Assembly (NCBI GenBank): GCA_013002625.1
Contig: JABDJE010000256.1
Coordinates: forward strand, 1 to 11,370
Reading direction: 5' to 3'
Origin: Saprospiraceae bacterium
GTDB lineage: Bacteria > Bacteroidota > Bacteroidia > Chitinophagales > Saprospiraceae
Length of the DNA: 11,370 bases
Part shown: piece by piece, positions 1 through 6,391 of the stretch
Numbering within the stretch: the stretch's first letter is position 1
How the letters are laid out: each line of letters opens with the position of its first letter
The notes under the pieces: model-generated
What the model saw: only the letters and a program-made list of their open reading frames with translations
What the model was told of the DNA's origin: nothing
Database searches by the model: none
Translations under genes and position numbers: made by a program

Positions 1-1
1 C

Positions 2-199
2 GTAATGGTTGTTCCAAGATTAACAGATAGCTTGCATCCGGGCAATGGCGGAAACCCGGCCTTTGGTGGTGAAGATCTTGATAATACACTCAGAACCGTC
101 TTCTACCCAGCCATCATCGCGTATACCATTATTGGATACTGGATGTCACAATTATTATACAGATATCTGAAGCTTGAAAATAAGTGGCGCTCGGGATGA
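2..199 (+). CDS. ccsA: Cytochrome c biogenesis protein CcsA/CcmC-like, C-terminal end (5' truncated by window)
   Basis: The open frame runs in from the left edge, so the ATG at position 5 is internal and only about 65 C-terminal residues are present. The stretch VPRLTDSLHPGNGG followed by a Phe-Gly, an LDNTLR segment and one hydrophobic helix (roughly the 20 residues starting at FYPAIIAYTI) resembles the C-terminus of the CcmC/CcsA heme-handling membrane proteins of Bacteroidota. Family members present or export heme for attachment to apocytochromes c at the periplasmic face of the inner membrane. The next gene encodes a small CcmD-like protein, the usual neighbour, which strengthens the call. 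The conserved WxWD/tryptophan-rich region lies outside the window, so the call rests on the tail and the context. Confidence 0.8.
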   Translation, partial: VMVVPRLTDSLHPGNGGNPAFGGEDLDNTLRTVFYPAIIAYTIIGYWMSQLLYRYLKLENKWRSG

Positions 200-256
200 T
201 AATTTAAATCTTGAAAGTTTGCTATTATTAAAAATTTAGCGAGGTTTGCTCTAGAA

Positions 257-472
257 ATGAAATCAAAAATCACAGCCATTTACGGCCTTCTCTCCTTAAT
301 GTTTTGTTCGACTGTTGCAGCACAAAATACAGCCGATGATTTCTTTAGAAGTACAGGGAAACTGAACACTGTGCTGGGTGTGGTTGTAATACTATTTGTA
401 ATACTTATTATCTTTTTAATCCGATTGGATAGAAAGCTTTCAAAACTCGAAAAAAACTTAGACAATGAGTAA
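257..472 (+). CDS. ccmD: CcmD family small membrane protein
   Basis: A 71-residue protein with an N-terminal signal-like segment (basic MKSK, hydrophobic core to about residue 21, ending AAQ), a soluble linker, then one strongly hydrophobic helix at about residues 38-55, followed by a charged tail rich in Lys, Asp and Glu. This matches the Bacteroidota CcmD-like proteins that sit beside CcsA/CcmC. CcmD in other bacteria is a small membrane anchor helping CcmC and CcmE move heme; that role is inferred here from family and position. The gene lies 57 bp after the ccsA end, and its last 8 bp overlap the start of the glutamate dehydrogenase gene, suggesting one transcript with translational coupling. 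A GAGG at 241-244 is the only ribosome-binding-like sequence and is rather far from the ATG. Confidence 0.8.
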   Translation: MKSKITAIYGLLSLMFCSTVAAQNTADDFFRSTGKLNTVLGVVVILFVILIIFLIRLDRKLSKLEKNLDNE

Positions 473-1883
473 TAAACAAGCCAGCTTTCATCAAAGCGTG
501 GAACGCAATTTTGATAAAGCTGCCAATTTACTTGATTTACCAAAAGGTCTTTTGGATCAAATCAAAGCCCCTAACGCTATTTATCAAATGCGTTATCCTG
601 TGAAGATTGGAAACTCTTACCAGGTTATTGAAGCCTACAGAGTTCAACATTCACATCACAGGTTACCAACAAAAGGTGGAATCAGATTTAGTCATCTGGT
701 TAATCAGGATGAAGTTGTTGCACTCGCATCTTTGATGACTTATAAGTGTGCATTAGTGGATGTACCATTCGGTGGTGCCAAAGGTGGTGTTAAAGTATCT
801 CCACGTGCTTACACACCGGAACAACTTGAACGTATCACCAGAAGATATACAGTAGAATTGGTAAGAAAGAATTTCATAGGGCCTGGTACAGATGTACCAG
901 CTCCAGATTATGGAACAGGTTCGAGAGAAATGGCATGGATACTGGATACATACCAGCAATTAAATGTCGGTGAAATAGATGCAATTGCCTGTGTTACAGG
1001 TAAACCTGTGAATCAAAACGGGATCAACGGTAGAACAGAAGCTACGGGCCGTGGGGTATTCTATGGTTTAAAAGAAGCTTTGAGCTATGCTGATGATGCC
1101 AAAGCAATGGGATTGGAGCCTGGTATTGAAGGAAAGACAATGGTGATCCAGGGACTGGGTAATGTTGGGTATTACACTGGGATTATTTCTCAAGAGGAAG
1201 GGGGCGCCAAAGTTGTTGGTGTTTCTGAAATCGAAGGAACGATCGTAAATCCTAATGGCATCGACATTAAGAAATTATTCAAATACAGAAAAGATAAAGG
1301 CACCATTATCGGTTTCCCAGGCACAAAAAAGCTGGAGGTCAGAGAAGATTGGGTGGGGATAGAATGTGACATTTTGGTACCAGCAGCATTGGAAAGCCAG
1401 ATTCATAAGAAAAATGCAAAACAAGTAAAAGCTAAAATTATCGCTGAAGCAGCCAATGGACCGGTTACTGCAGATGCCGAAGAAATCCTCTTGAAGAAGG
1501 GGGTTGTAATTCTGCCTGACATGTATCTTAATGCAGGTGGTGTTACAGTGTCCTATTTTGAATGGTTAAAGAATCTGTCTCACATGAGATTTGGAAGAAT
1601 GGAGAAACGATTTAACGCCAGTCAGTTTACGAAATTGGTGAACCTGGTGGAACGTTCTACAGGGAAAAGCGTTAGTAGTAGAGAACGTACGTTTCTGACA
1701 AGGGGTGGAGATGAAATTGATTTGGTGCGGTCAGGATTGGAAGAAACAATGATTACGGCATACGGCCAAATCAGAGAGATTTATAAACGACGAAGAAAAG
1801 TGGAGGATTTACGAACTGCTGCATTTATCAATGCAATCAATAAAGTAGCAAGTGATTATACTTCATTAGGTGTATTTCCTTAA
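465..1883 (+). CDS. gdhA: Glutamate dehydrogenase (Glu/Leu/Phe/Val dehydrogenase family)
   Basis: The 472-residue product is a hexameric-type amino acid dehydrogenase that interconverts glutamate and 2-oxoglutarate plus ammonia in the cytoplasm. Visible motifs: KGGIRFS (Lys70), Lys94 in MTYK, the family signature VPFGGAKGG with catalytic-type Lys106, and the PAPDYGTGSRE loop with Asp148. A Rossmann segment IQGLGNVG at about 228-235 is followed by the PAALE and AEAANGP segments typical of the cofactor domain. Lys70 and Ser363 (in TVSYFEW) align by eye with the residues that hold the side-chain carboxylate of glutamate in clostridial GDH, and the length exceeds that of Leu/Phe dehydrogenases, so glutamate is the likely substrate. 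NAD versus NADP preference is not clear. The start overlaps the ccmD stop (ATGAGTAATAA), so it is probably the last gene of the ccm transcript; two hairpins follow. An Lrp-type regulator lies just downstream and could be a regulator, which is inference. Confidence 0.95.
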   Translation: MSNKQASFHQSVERNFDKAANLLDLPKGLLDQIKAPNAIYQMRYPVKIGNSYQVIEAYRVQHSHHRLPTKGGIRFSHLVNQDEVVALASLMTYKCALVDVPFGGAKGGVKVSPRAYTPEQLERITRRYTVELVRKNFIGPGTDVPAPDYGTGSREMAWILDTYQQLNVGEIDAIACVTGKPVNQNGINGRTEATGRGVFYGLKEALSYADDAKAMGLEPGIEGKTMVIQGLGNVGYYTGIISQEEGGAKVVGVSEIEGTIVNPNGIDIKKLFKYRKDKGTIIGFPGTKKLEVREDWVGIECDILVPAALESQIHKKNAKQVKAKIIAEAANGPVTADAEEILLKKGVVILPDMYLNAGGVTVSYFEWLKNLSHMRFGRMEKRFNASQFTKLVNLVERSTGKSVSSRERTFLTRGGDEIDLVRSGLEETMITAYGQIREIYKRRRKVEDLRTAAFINAINKVASDYTSLGVFP

Positions 1884-1906
1884 TTTTTTCTACAGAAATA
1901 TACTAA

Positions 1907-1948
1907 TCTACTTTCAGGGTCGTTTATCATAAAAGTAGAGAGTTTTTT
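1907..1948 (+). terminator. Possible weak first terminator after gdhA
   Basis: Perfect 8 bp inverted arms TCTACTTT (1907-1914) and AAAGTAGA (1932-1939) enclose a 17 nt loop and are followed, after GAG, by a run of six T (1943-1948). The stem is AT-rich and the loop long, so it would be weak alone. Confidence 0.4.
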
Positions 1949-1962
1949 CATAGTTGGTTTCT

Positions 1963-1990
1963 AAGCCGGGGTTTGACTCCGGCTTTTTTT
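1963..1990 (+). terminator. Rho-independent terminator of the ccm-gdhA transcript
   Basis: A 7 bp stem AAGCCGG (1963-1969) / CCGGCTT (1979-1985), extendable by one G-T and one G-C pair, with a short loop, runs directly into seven T (1984-1990). It lies about 80 bp after the gdhA stop and before the Lrp gene, so it separates the two units. Confidence 0.85.
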
Positions 1991-2111
1991 ATTGCCAATA
2001 TTTAGAATAAAAGTGGGCTTGTAAAGAATTTCATAAAATTTTATCTATTTCTAAGCGCAAGTATTAGAATTTTATTTTATAATTGTGCTTTCAAATTATT
2101 TACAAATTAAT

Positions 2112-2585
2112 ATGTCAGAGAAACTAGATAAGATTGATTTGAAGATCTTAAAGATCCTTCAGGAAAACAGCAAGATTACCAATCTTGAACTGTCAAAACA
2201 GATCGGACTTTCCCCCGCACCTACGCTTGAGAGAGTAAAGAAATTAGAGACGACCGATATAATCCAGAGTTATCATGCAAAAGTAAATGCAGAGAAGATC
2301 GGACTAAATGTGAGAACTTTTGTGCTTGTTTCTCTTGCTTGGAGTAAAGAAAATGCACTTGAAAATTTTATTGACAAAATCAGTAAAATTAGCGAAGTTG
2401 TAGAAGCGTATATCGTCACGGGAGACGGTGACTTCCTTTTGAAAATAATTACAAAGGATATCCCAAGTTACGAGCAACTATTATTTAAAAAACTATCACA
2501 GATTGAAGAGGTAGAGAGACTTAAAACATTTATGACTTTGTCCAAAGTGAAAAAGACAAAGCTCCTGCCATTCGATTATGATTAA
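2112..2585 (+). CDS. Lrp/AsnC family transcriptional regulator
   Basis: A 157-residue protein with the standard two-part architecture. The N-terminal winged helix-turn-helix opens with LDKIDLKILKILQENSK, with the recognition helix near residues 30-45 (IGLSPAPTLERVKKLE). The C-terminal RAM/effector domain spans about 68-145 and carries the TGDGDFLLK motif (103-111) used for dimer contacts and amino acid sensing. These proteins bind DNA as dimers or octamers and respond to an amino acid ligand. A GTG at 2085 would add nine residues, but the ATG at 2112 gives the family's usual MSEKLDKIDLKIL beginning, so it is preferred. No Shine-Dalgarno is seen. A TATAATTG at 2078-2085 is one base off the Bacteroidota -7 consensus but lacks a matching upstream TTG. 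The adjacent gdhA makes amino acid metabolism a plausible target; autoregulation is also common in the family. Confidence 0.93.
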   Translation: MSEKLDKIDLKILKILQENSKITNLELSKQIGLSPAPTLERVKKLETTDIIQSYHAKVNAEKIGLNVRTFVLVSLAWSKENALENFIDKISKISEVVEAYIVTGDGDFLLKIITKDIPSYEQLLFKKLSQIEEVERLKTFMTLSKVKKTKLLPFDYD

Positions 2586-2608
2586 GATGAATTATTAACC
2601 TCCGAAGG

Positions 2609-2643
2609 TGGCTGTTTCTTTTTAGGAAGAAGCAGCCATTTTT
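2609..2643 (+). terminator. Strong rho-independent terminator after the Lrp gene
   Basis: A 12 bp stem (one G-T pair) is formed by TGGCTGTTTCTT (2609-2620) and AAGAAGCAGCCA (2627-2638), with a 6 nt loop TTTAGG, followed by TTTTT (2639-2643). It ends only 8 bases before the ATG of the next gene. Confidence 0.9.
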
Positions 2644-2651
2644 ATTTAGAT

Positions 2652-3434
2652 ATGAACGGATCTGTTTTGTGGAAAATCTTGAGCCCTTCAGGGCAAAGCT
2701 CCTATTTGATGGGCACAATGCATGTAAAAGACAATGTTGCCTATACCCATGTAAGAAAAGCTGAATCCAAACTGTCATACTGTACCCATTATTTTGGTGA
2801 AATAGATCTGGACCATGCCCAGGAGATCATACAGCCTGAAGACTATCTGCTTCCTAAGGGTCAACACTTAAGACAATTGATCTCAGTAAGGCATTACCAA
2901 AAAATGGCAGCGGTATTGGCCAAAGTGTATGGCGTCTCATTGGATGGTCTTGGTCATTTTTACCCCCTTATGATTGTAAATCAAATCTCCGAAATCTTAC
3001 TCAAGGAGGATAATGCCTTAGCCCTGGATCATTACTTGTGGATGAAGGCGAAGGAAGAAGGCAAACAAATGGGGGGAGTAGAAGCGGTTGATAGACAGGT
3101 AGAAATATTGCATTCCCTCGACTTAGATAGTCAAATCAAAGCACTCAAGGATCTCTGTAGACGTGTCAGACAATTCAATAAGTCGGTATTGAAGTTGGTA
3201 AGTCTATATGAACAGGAAGATATTCAAAAAATCTACCAGCTTTCAAAAAAGCAATTAGGCAAGCTGCGTACCTTGATGCTGTATGAACGGAATTTGAATA
3301 TGGCAGATTTCATAGCGAACCAGGCGCATCTCAACGCCTTCTATGCTGTTGGGGCTGCACATCTTGGAGGCAACAAAGGCATTCTGGCCTTGCTCAAGAG
3401 GAGAGGATGGCAATTAATGCCTTTACGCAGCTAA
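2652..3434 (+). CDS. TraB/GumN family protein (Tiki-like putative metallohydrolase)
   Basis: This 260-residue protein carries the family landmarks in order. SVLWKI is followed by SYLMGTMH with the first GxxH motif (21-24). Then come a conserved Glu in FGEIDLD (Glu50), GGVEAVDRQ (141-149), YERN (211-214), and the closing block FYAVGAAHLGG with the second GxxH (234-237), then GILALLKRRGWQL. In related Tiki proteins the paired GxxH motifs and Glu build a metal-dependent protease site; activity here is inference. Most bacterial homologues have an export signal, but this one begins directly at the core motif, so it is probably cytoplasmic. The frame upstream is open back to the lrp stop but has no ATG, GTG or TTG that would supply a signal. 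The gene starts right behind the lrp terminator, and its last 12 bp overlap the opposite-strand membrane protein gene. Confidence 0.88.
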   Translation: MNGSVLWKILSPSGQSSYLMGTMHVKDNVAYTHVRKAESKLSYCTHYFGEIDLDHAQEIIQPEDYLLPKGQHLRQLISVRHYQKMAAVLAKVYGVSLDGLGHFYPLMIVNQISEILLKEDNALALDHYLWMKAKEEGKQMGGVEAVDRQVEILHSLDLDSQIKALKDLCRRVRQFNKSVLKLVSLYEQEDIQKIYQLSKKQLGKLRTLMLYERNLNMADFIANQAHLNAFYAVGAAHLGGNKGILALLKRRGWQLMPLRS

Positions 3435-4148
3435 TTTTGCTTCCCGCTTATTTATAAAATGAAATGGTAAATAAATGATCGTAAATAGAACGACGACCAA
3501 TCCTTCTAGGTGCAATATATAGATAGGCCAATCTCCTAACAAGTCGTACATTGTTTTACCTGGTGGCTTAGCGCGTAGATATAAATAATTCGCATCGAGG
3601 GCCACATCAACGAAGTATATTATCAAGGCAAGAACATTGAGTAGGATCGCACTCAAAATAGCATCTTTCCACTTGAGCCTGAATCCCAATACAATGGCAC
3701 CATAGAGCATAAGCATAACCAAACCACAATGCACAATCCAATAACGCCAGTATTCATAATGTGGGAAGGATTGCTTTAATGTAGGCGTAAAAAGTGATTG
3801 GAAAGTACCTGCCATAATCCAAAAGAATAGTACGGCCCAGATGATGCGTTTACCCATAAGCATGGCTATCGGAACAAAAAACGGCATCATATTACACAGG
3901 TGAAGGGGAAGGTCTGTTCTGGCGTCAAATACACCCAATTGCATTTTGATGACTACCTTTGCTAATTGCGAAAACAAAACTACCAAAGCCAAATAAAATC
4001 CGAATAGTTTTTGTTGCTTGGGGGATAGTTTTTTCTTTGCAAAATAAATGATTGCAATTGAGACCAATACCGAAGCAAGAATGGTAAACAAATGCTCGCT
4101 TCCATAGTTTTGAAAGTTGAAATTATCTTTAAAAAAGGGATTATCCAT
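3423..4148 (-). CDS. TIGR02206/YwaF family integral membrane protein
   Basis: A 241-residue polytopic protein with about six or seven hydrophobic helices (roughly 19-36, 48-67, 86-99, 102-120, 138-155, 163-183 and 213-231). Family-like motifs are LPLHLCN (80-86), a YWRYWIVHCG segment with His140, NYLYLRAKPP (187-196) and LGDWPIYIL (204-212). These match the TIGR02206 family, to which Bacillus YwaF belongs; its biochemical function is unknown to me. The ATG at 4148 gives a short polar N-terminus before the first helix, with no cleavable signal. The gene is convergent with the TraB-like gene (12 bp overlap of the stops) and divergent from gldC, with only 29 bp between start codons. Confidence 0.87.
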   Translation of the reverse strand: MDNPFFKDNFNFQNYGSEHLFTILASVLVSIAIIYFAKKKLSPKQQKLFGFYLALVVLFSQLAKVVIKMQLGVFDARTDLPLHLCNMMPFFVPIAMLMGKRIIWAVLFFWIMAGTFQSLFTPTLKQSFPHYEYWRYWIVHCGLVMLMLYGAIVLGFRLKWKDAILSAILLNVLALIIYFVDVALDANYLYLRAKPPGKTMYDLLGDWPIYILHLEGLVVVLFTIIYLPFHFINKREAKLAA

Positions 4149-4177
4149 CGCTCAAATTGCACCTTAAATTAACAATT

Positions 4178-4522
4178 ATGTCGAAATCTACATCCGAAAT
4201 AAAAATTGAAGTCCTGCTGGATGATAAAAAACATCCGGAATCGATCAACTGGACGGCCGATGGACCCAATGGTCCACAGACCCAGGAATGTAAAGCCATG
4301 TTGCTTTCATTCTTTGATCAAGCCACAAAAGAAACCTTTAAGATCGATCTCTGGACAAGCAAAATGCAAGTCGCAGAAATGGATAGATTTATGTTTCACA
4401 CCCTTAATTCGCTTGCAGAGACTTACAACCGTTCTACTGGAAACACTGAATTGGCCAATCAAATGAAGCGCTTTGTTCAACACTTTGGAGAGTTCACAGA
4501 GATCATTCCCAAGGAAGATTAA
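4178..4522 (+). CDS. gldC: Gliding motility protein GldC
   Basis: A 114-residue soluble protein beginning MSKSTSEIKIEVLLDD. Family-like features include PESINWTADGP (20-30), ECKAMLLSFFDQ (37-48), the FKIDLWT block (54-60), DEM-like AEMDRFMFHTL (66-76) and a C-terminal MKRFVQHF segment. This matches GldC, a small protein described in Flavobacterium gliding, where it supports the motility/type IX secretion machinery and is usually next to gldB. Here gldB is not adjacent, so the gene stands alone. A TTG at 4157 would add seven residues, but the ATG at 4178 matches the family start. There is no Shine-Dalgarno, and the promoter must lie within the 29 bp gap or inside the divergent gene. GldC homologues also occur in Bacteroidota that do not glide. 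Confidence 0.88.
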   Translation: MSKSTSEIKIEVLLDDKKHPESINWTADGPNGPQTQECKAMLLSFFDQATKETFKIDLWTSKMQVAEMDRFMFHTLNSLAETYNRSTGNTELANQMKRFVQHFGEFTEIIPKED

Positions 4523-4736
4523 CAGCACATACATACGTATTATATATTTTTCATATATATTTTATTTATAATATAATTTATAGTGCGTTATATTATAAAA
4601 ATATAATCGTAAATACCTGATATACAGACGTATACAATAATTGACAGTTTGTTGTTGGTAGAATGATACATATTAAATTATTTTTATATATATAATTTTT
4701 TATATTTGATATGTATTTCTCTTAAAGCTAACCATA
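4523..4736 (+). other. Very AT-rich spacer between gldC and the S24 repressor gene
   Basis: These 214 bp carry no plausible gene and are mostly A and T. They include the 8 bp palindrome ATACGTAT (4533-4540), TTATATT/AATATAA arms separated by 5 nt (4588-4606), and TATAC-AGAC-GTATA (4621-4634). Any one could be an operator for the downstream self-cleaving repressor, but AT-rich DNA yields short palindromes by chance. No GC-rich hairpin terminator for gldC is visible. Confidence 0.5.
4701..4708 (+). promoter_or_regulatory. Bacteroidota -7 promoter element (TATATTTG)
   Basis: TATATTTG is an exact match to the TAnnTTTG element read by the Bacteroidota primary sigma factor. It lies 28 bp before the ATG of the S24 repressor gene, predicting a leader of about 20 nt. 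A convincing -33 TTG at the usual distance is not present. Confidence 0.5.
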
Positions 4737-5618
4737 ATGCAGCGACAAGTCAGTGACAGATTCCTTGAGTGTCTAAACGCTTTAAAAGCAGACAATAAGA
4801 TCAGGTCAATGCGACAGTTTGCATTAACCGTTGGAATTCATCCTCAATGCATCAGTGATGTAGCTACAGGGAAAAGAGATGTTAGCAACGAAATGATTTA
4901 TAAGGCTACCGAACTCTTTGAGCTTAACCCTTCTTATTTATTTACTGGCAAAGGACCTTTATTTACAGCAGATAAAGATGTTTTTGATATTTCAGAAGAA
5001 AGCGAAAAAGAAACGCCGGTAATTGCAGTGGTAACCGATGAAATAGGAGAAGAACGGATCGTTCATGTTCCAATTGAAGCACAGGCAGGCTATGGGCAGC
5101 AATTGCATGATCCAATATACCTTAAGGAACTCCCGACATTTACATTGCCTGGCAGCCAGTTTAATAGAGGATCTTACAGATGCTTTGATATTGCAGGGGA
5201 CAGTATGGAGCCTACCTTATTTGCAGGGGATAAAGTTGTATGCTCTTTTGTTGAGCCTCATAATATTACTTCTTCTATTCGCAATAACTACGTTTATGTC
5301 GTTATAACAAATGACGGAGTTGTGATAAAAAGACTGAAAAACACGATCAAACAAAATCAATCCATTACATTGATTTCAGATAATAGCTATTATTCGCATT
5401 ATGACTTACACGTTGATGAAGTAAAAGAGGTTTGGATGGTGACACATAAAATTTCACCTTTTATGCCCAATCCATCCAACGTGCGCAATGCATTGCATGC
5501 TGAAGTTGATATTTTGAAAGATACTATTTCAGACCAAAGTAAAATGATTAGGAGTCTGAATTCTACTGTAGAGAAGCTTCTTAAAATGAACAGATCTACG
5601 AATATAATGCCTTTGTAA
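4737..5618 (+). CDS. LexA/CI-like transcriptional regulator: helix-turn-helix plus S24 self-cleavage domain
   Basis: A 293-residue protein with three parts. The N-terminal helix-turn-helix at about 24-55 contains MRQFALTVGIHPQCISDVATGKRDVS. A short linker is followed by an S24 peptidase-like domain (about 95-240): the putative Ala117-Gly118 cleavage site in EAQAGYG, nucleophile Ser156 in AGDSMEPTLFAGD, and general base Lys198 in VVIKRLK. All elements for RecA-type induced autocleavage are therefore present. The last 50 residues (about 252-287) form a likely coiled coil (heptad-like EVDILKD...MIRSLNSTVEKLLKM) beyond the usual end of the family. No phage or SOS genes surround it, so it is not evidently a prophage repressor; its targets may include its own AT-rich upstream region and the ABC-like gene 74 bp downstream. 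Assignment to the HTH-S24 family is firm; the inducing signal is unknown. Confidence 0.92.
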   Translation: MQRQVSDRFLECLNALKADNKIRSMRQFALTVGIHPQCISDVATGKRDVSNEMIYKATELFELNPSYLFTGKGPLFTADKDVFDISEESEKETPVIAVVTDEIGEERIVHVPIEAQAGYGQQLHDPIYLKELPTFTLPGSQFNRGSYRCFDIAGDSMEPTLFAGDKVVCSFVEPHNITSSIRNNYVYVVITNDGVVIKRLKNTIKQNQSITLISDNSYYSHYDLHVDEVKEVWMVTHKISPFMPNPSNVRNALHAEVDILKDTISDQSKMIRSLNSTVEKLLKMNRSTNIMPL

Positions 5619-5692
5619 GCAGATCATATCATCCCGATTCCGATTGCTGACCTTTTTATTTAGAACCACATAACTGGTATTAAACATATCTA

Positions 5693-6391
5693 ATGATGGA
5701 ATTGGAGACTCAAAATAACACAGCAACAGACCCATTGTATATTAACTACAGAAATGTCGATTTATATGATCGGGATAAACTTGTTTACGAAAAACTCAAC
5801 TTTCAGCTCAAGAAGGGCGAGTTGTTGTACATCGCAGGGTCAGACAACGAAATTGCTCATTTGATCTTGTCCAGCTTTTATGCCCATGCCAGGTTAGAAG
5901 GGGAGTTTGCTCAAGTGTTGGAATATGATTTAATGGATATTGACAGATCCGCCGTAACCGCGCTTAGACAATCTATTGGACTGGTTTTGAATAACCAATT
6001 CCTATATGATAATCTTAGTCTGGAAGAAAATTTTAATAAATTCAAAGATATCATAGGCGAATTGTTTGCCGGACCAATTCAAACCGATAGCCGTGCATGG
6101 CTTGCTTCTTTTGGTTTGAACCCAGACAGCATGCCTGGCGACATTTCAGCAAATGAACGTGTGATATATTCGTTTGCAAAAGCATTGCTGCATCAGCCCA
6201 AAATAATATTTGTGGAAGATCAGTTTGCACAACTTGAGCTTGAAAGTCAAATCGTTATTATGGATACACTCATTGAACGACTTAGAGCGGAAACATGCAG
6301 CGTGGTAATGGTTCAATCGAACAGTGAATTCATCGAACGATTCCCAGGTATGATTTTTATCTGCAATGCAGAAACGAAAACTATGGCGTAA
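5693..6391 (+). CDS. Degenerate FtsE-like ABC ATPase-fold protein (probable pseudoenzyme)
   Basis: This 232-residue protein keeps the layout of an FtsE/MlaF-type ABC ATPase but has lost the ATP site. The opening YINYRNVDLY and the LKKGELLYIAG strand-turn (39-49) fit an ABC N-terminus. At the Walker A position only AGSDNEIAHL is found, with no GxxGK[ST]. The Q-loop position is Asn100 (IGLVLNN). The LSGGE signature is replaced by ISANE (151-155). Walker B reads IIFVEDQF (Glu175-Asp176 in place of Asp-Glu), and the switch His is replaced (VVMVQSNSE). FAKALLHQPKIIF still matches the helix and strand between signature and Walker B. The frame is intact with conservative hydrophobic patterning, so it is not a decayed pseudogene. 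Overall similarity, including the C-terminal tail, is closest to Bacteroidota FtsE as I recall it; MlaF is the alternative. Start could be either of two tandem ATGs (5693, 5696). Its 3' end overlaps the convergent DUF255 gene by 11 bp. Confidence 0.75.
   Translation: MMELETQNNTATDPLYINYRNVDLYDRDKLVYEKLNFQLKKGELLYIAGSDNEIAHLILSSFYAHARLEGEFAQVLEYDLMDIDRSAVTALRQSIGLVLNNQFLYDNLSLEENFNKFKDIIGELFAGPIQTDSRAWLASFGLNPDSMPGDISANERVIYSFAKALLHQPKIIFVEDQFAQLELESQIVIMDTLIERLRAETCSVVMVQSNSEFIERFPGMIFICNAETKTMA

Noticed and set aside
753..959. Minus-strand open frame inside gdhA
   Set aside because: It lies wholly within a well-supported gene and its translation has no recognisable features; the same holds for the frames at 1190-1372, 7409-7648, 9312-9548, 9563-9763 and 9963-10235.
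2085..2111. GTG start adding nine residues to the Lrp-type regulator
   Set aside because: The ATG at 2112 gives the normal family N-terminus, and the extra residues do not resemble the family.
2530..2778. Minus-strand open frame across the lrp/TraB-like junction
   Set aside because: It runs through the terminator and both flanking genes and its product has no recognisable pattern.
4157..4177. TTG start adding seven residues to GldC
   Set aside because: The ATG at 4178 gives the expected GldC start, and the extension would fill the divergent gap.
4641..4670. TTGACA at 4641-4646 as a sigma70-type -35 element
   Set aside because: No TATAAT-like or TAnnTTTG element lies at the right distance; the better -7 match is at 4701.
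5619..5692. Terminator between the S24 repressor and the FtsE-like gene
   Set aside because: There is a CCTTTTTATTT stretch, but I found no stable stem before it, so it is not called.
5693..6391. Calling the FtsE-like gene a pseudogene
   Set aside because: The frame is uninterrupted, its length is normal and hydrophobic patterning is kept, so a pseudoenzyme is more likely than a decayed gene.
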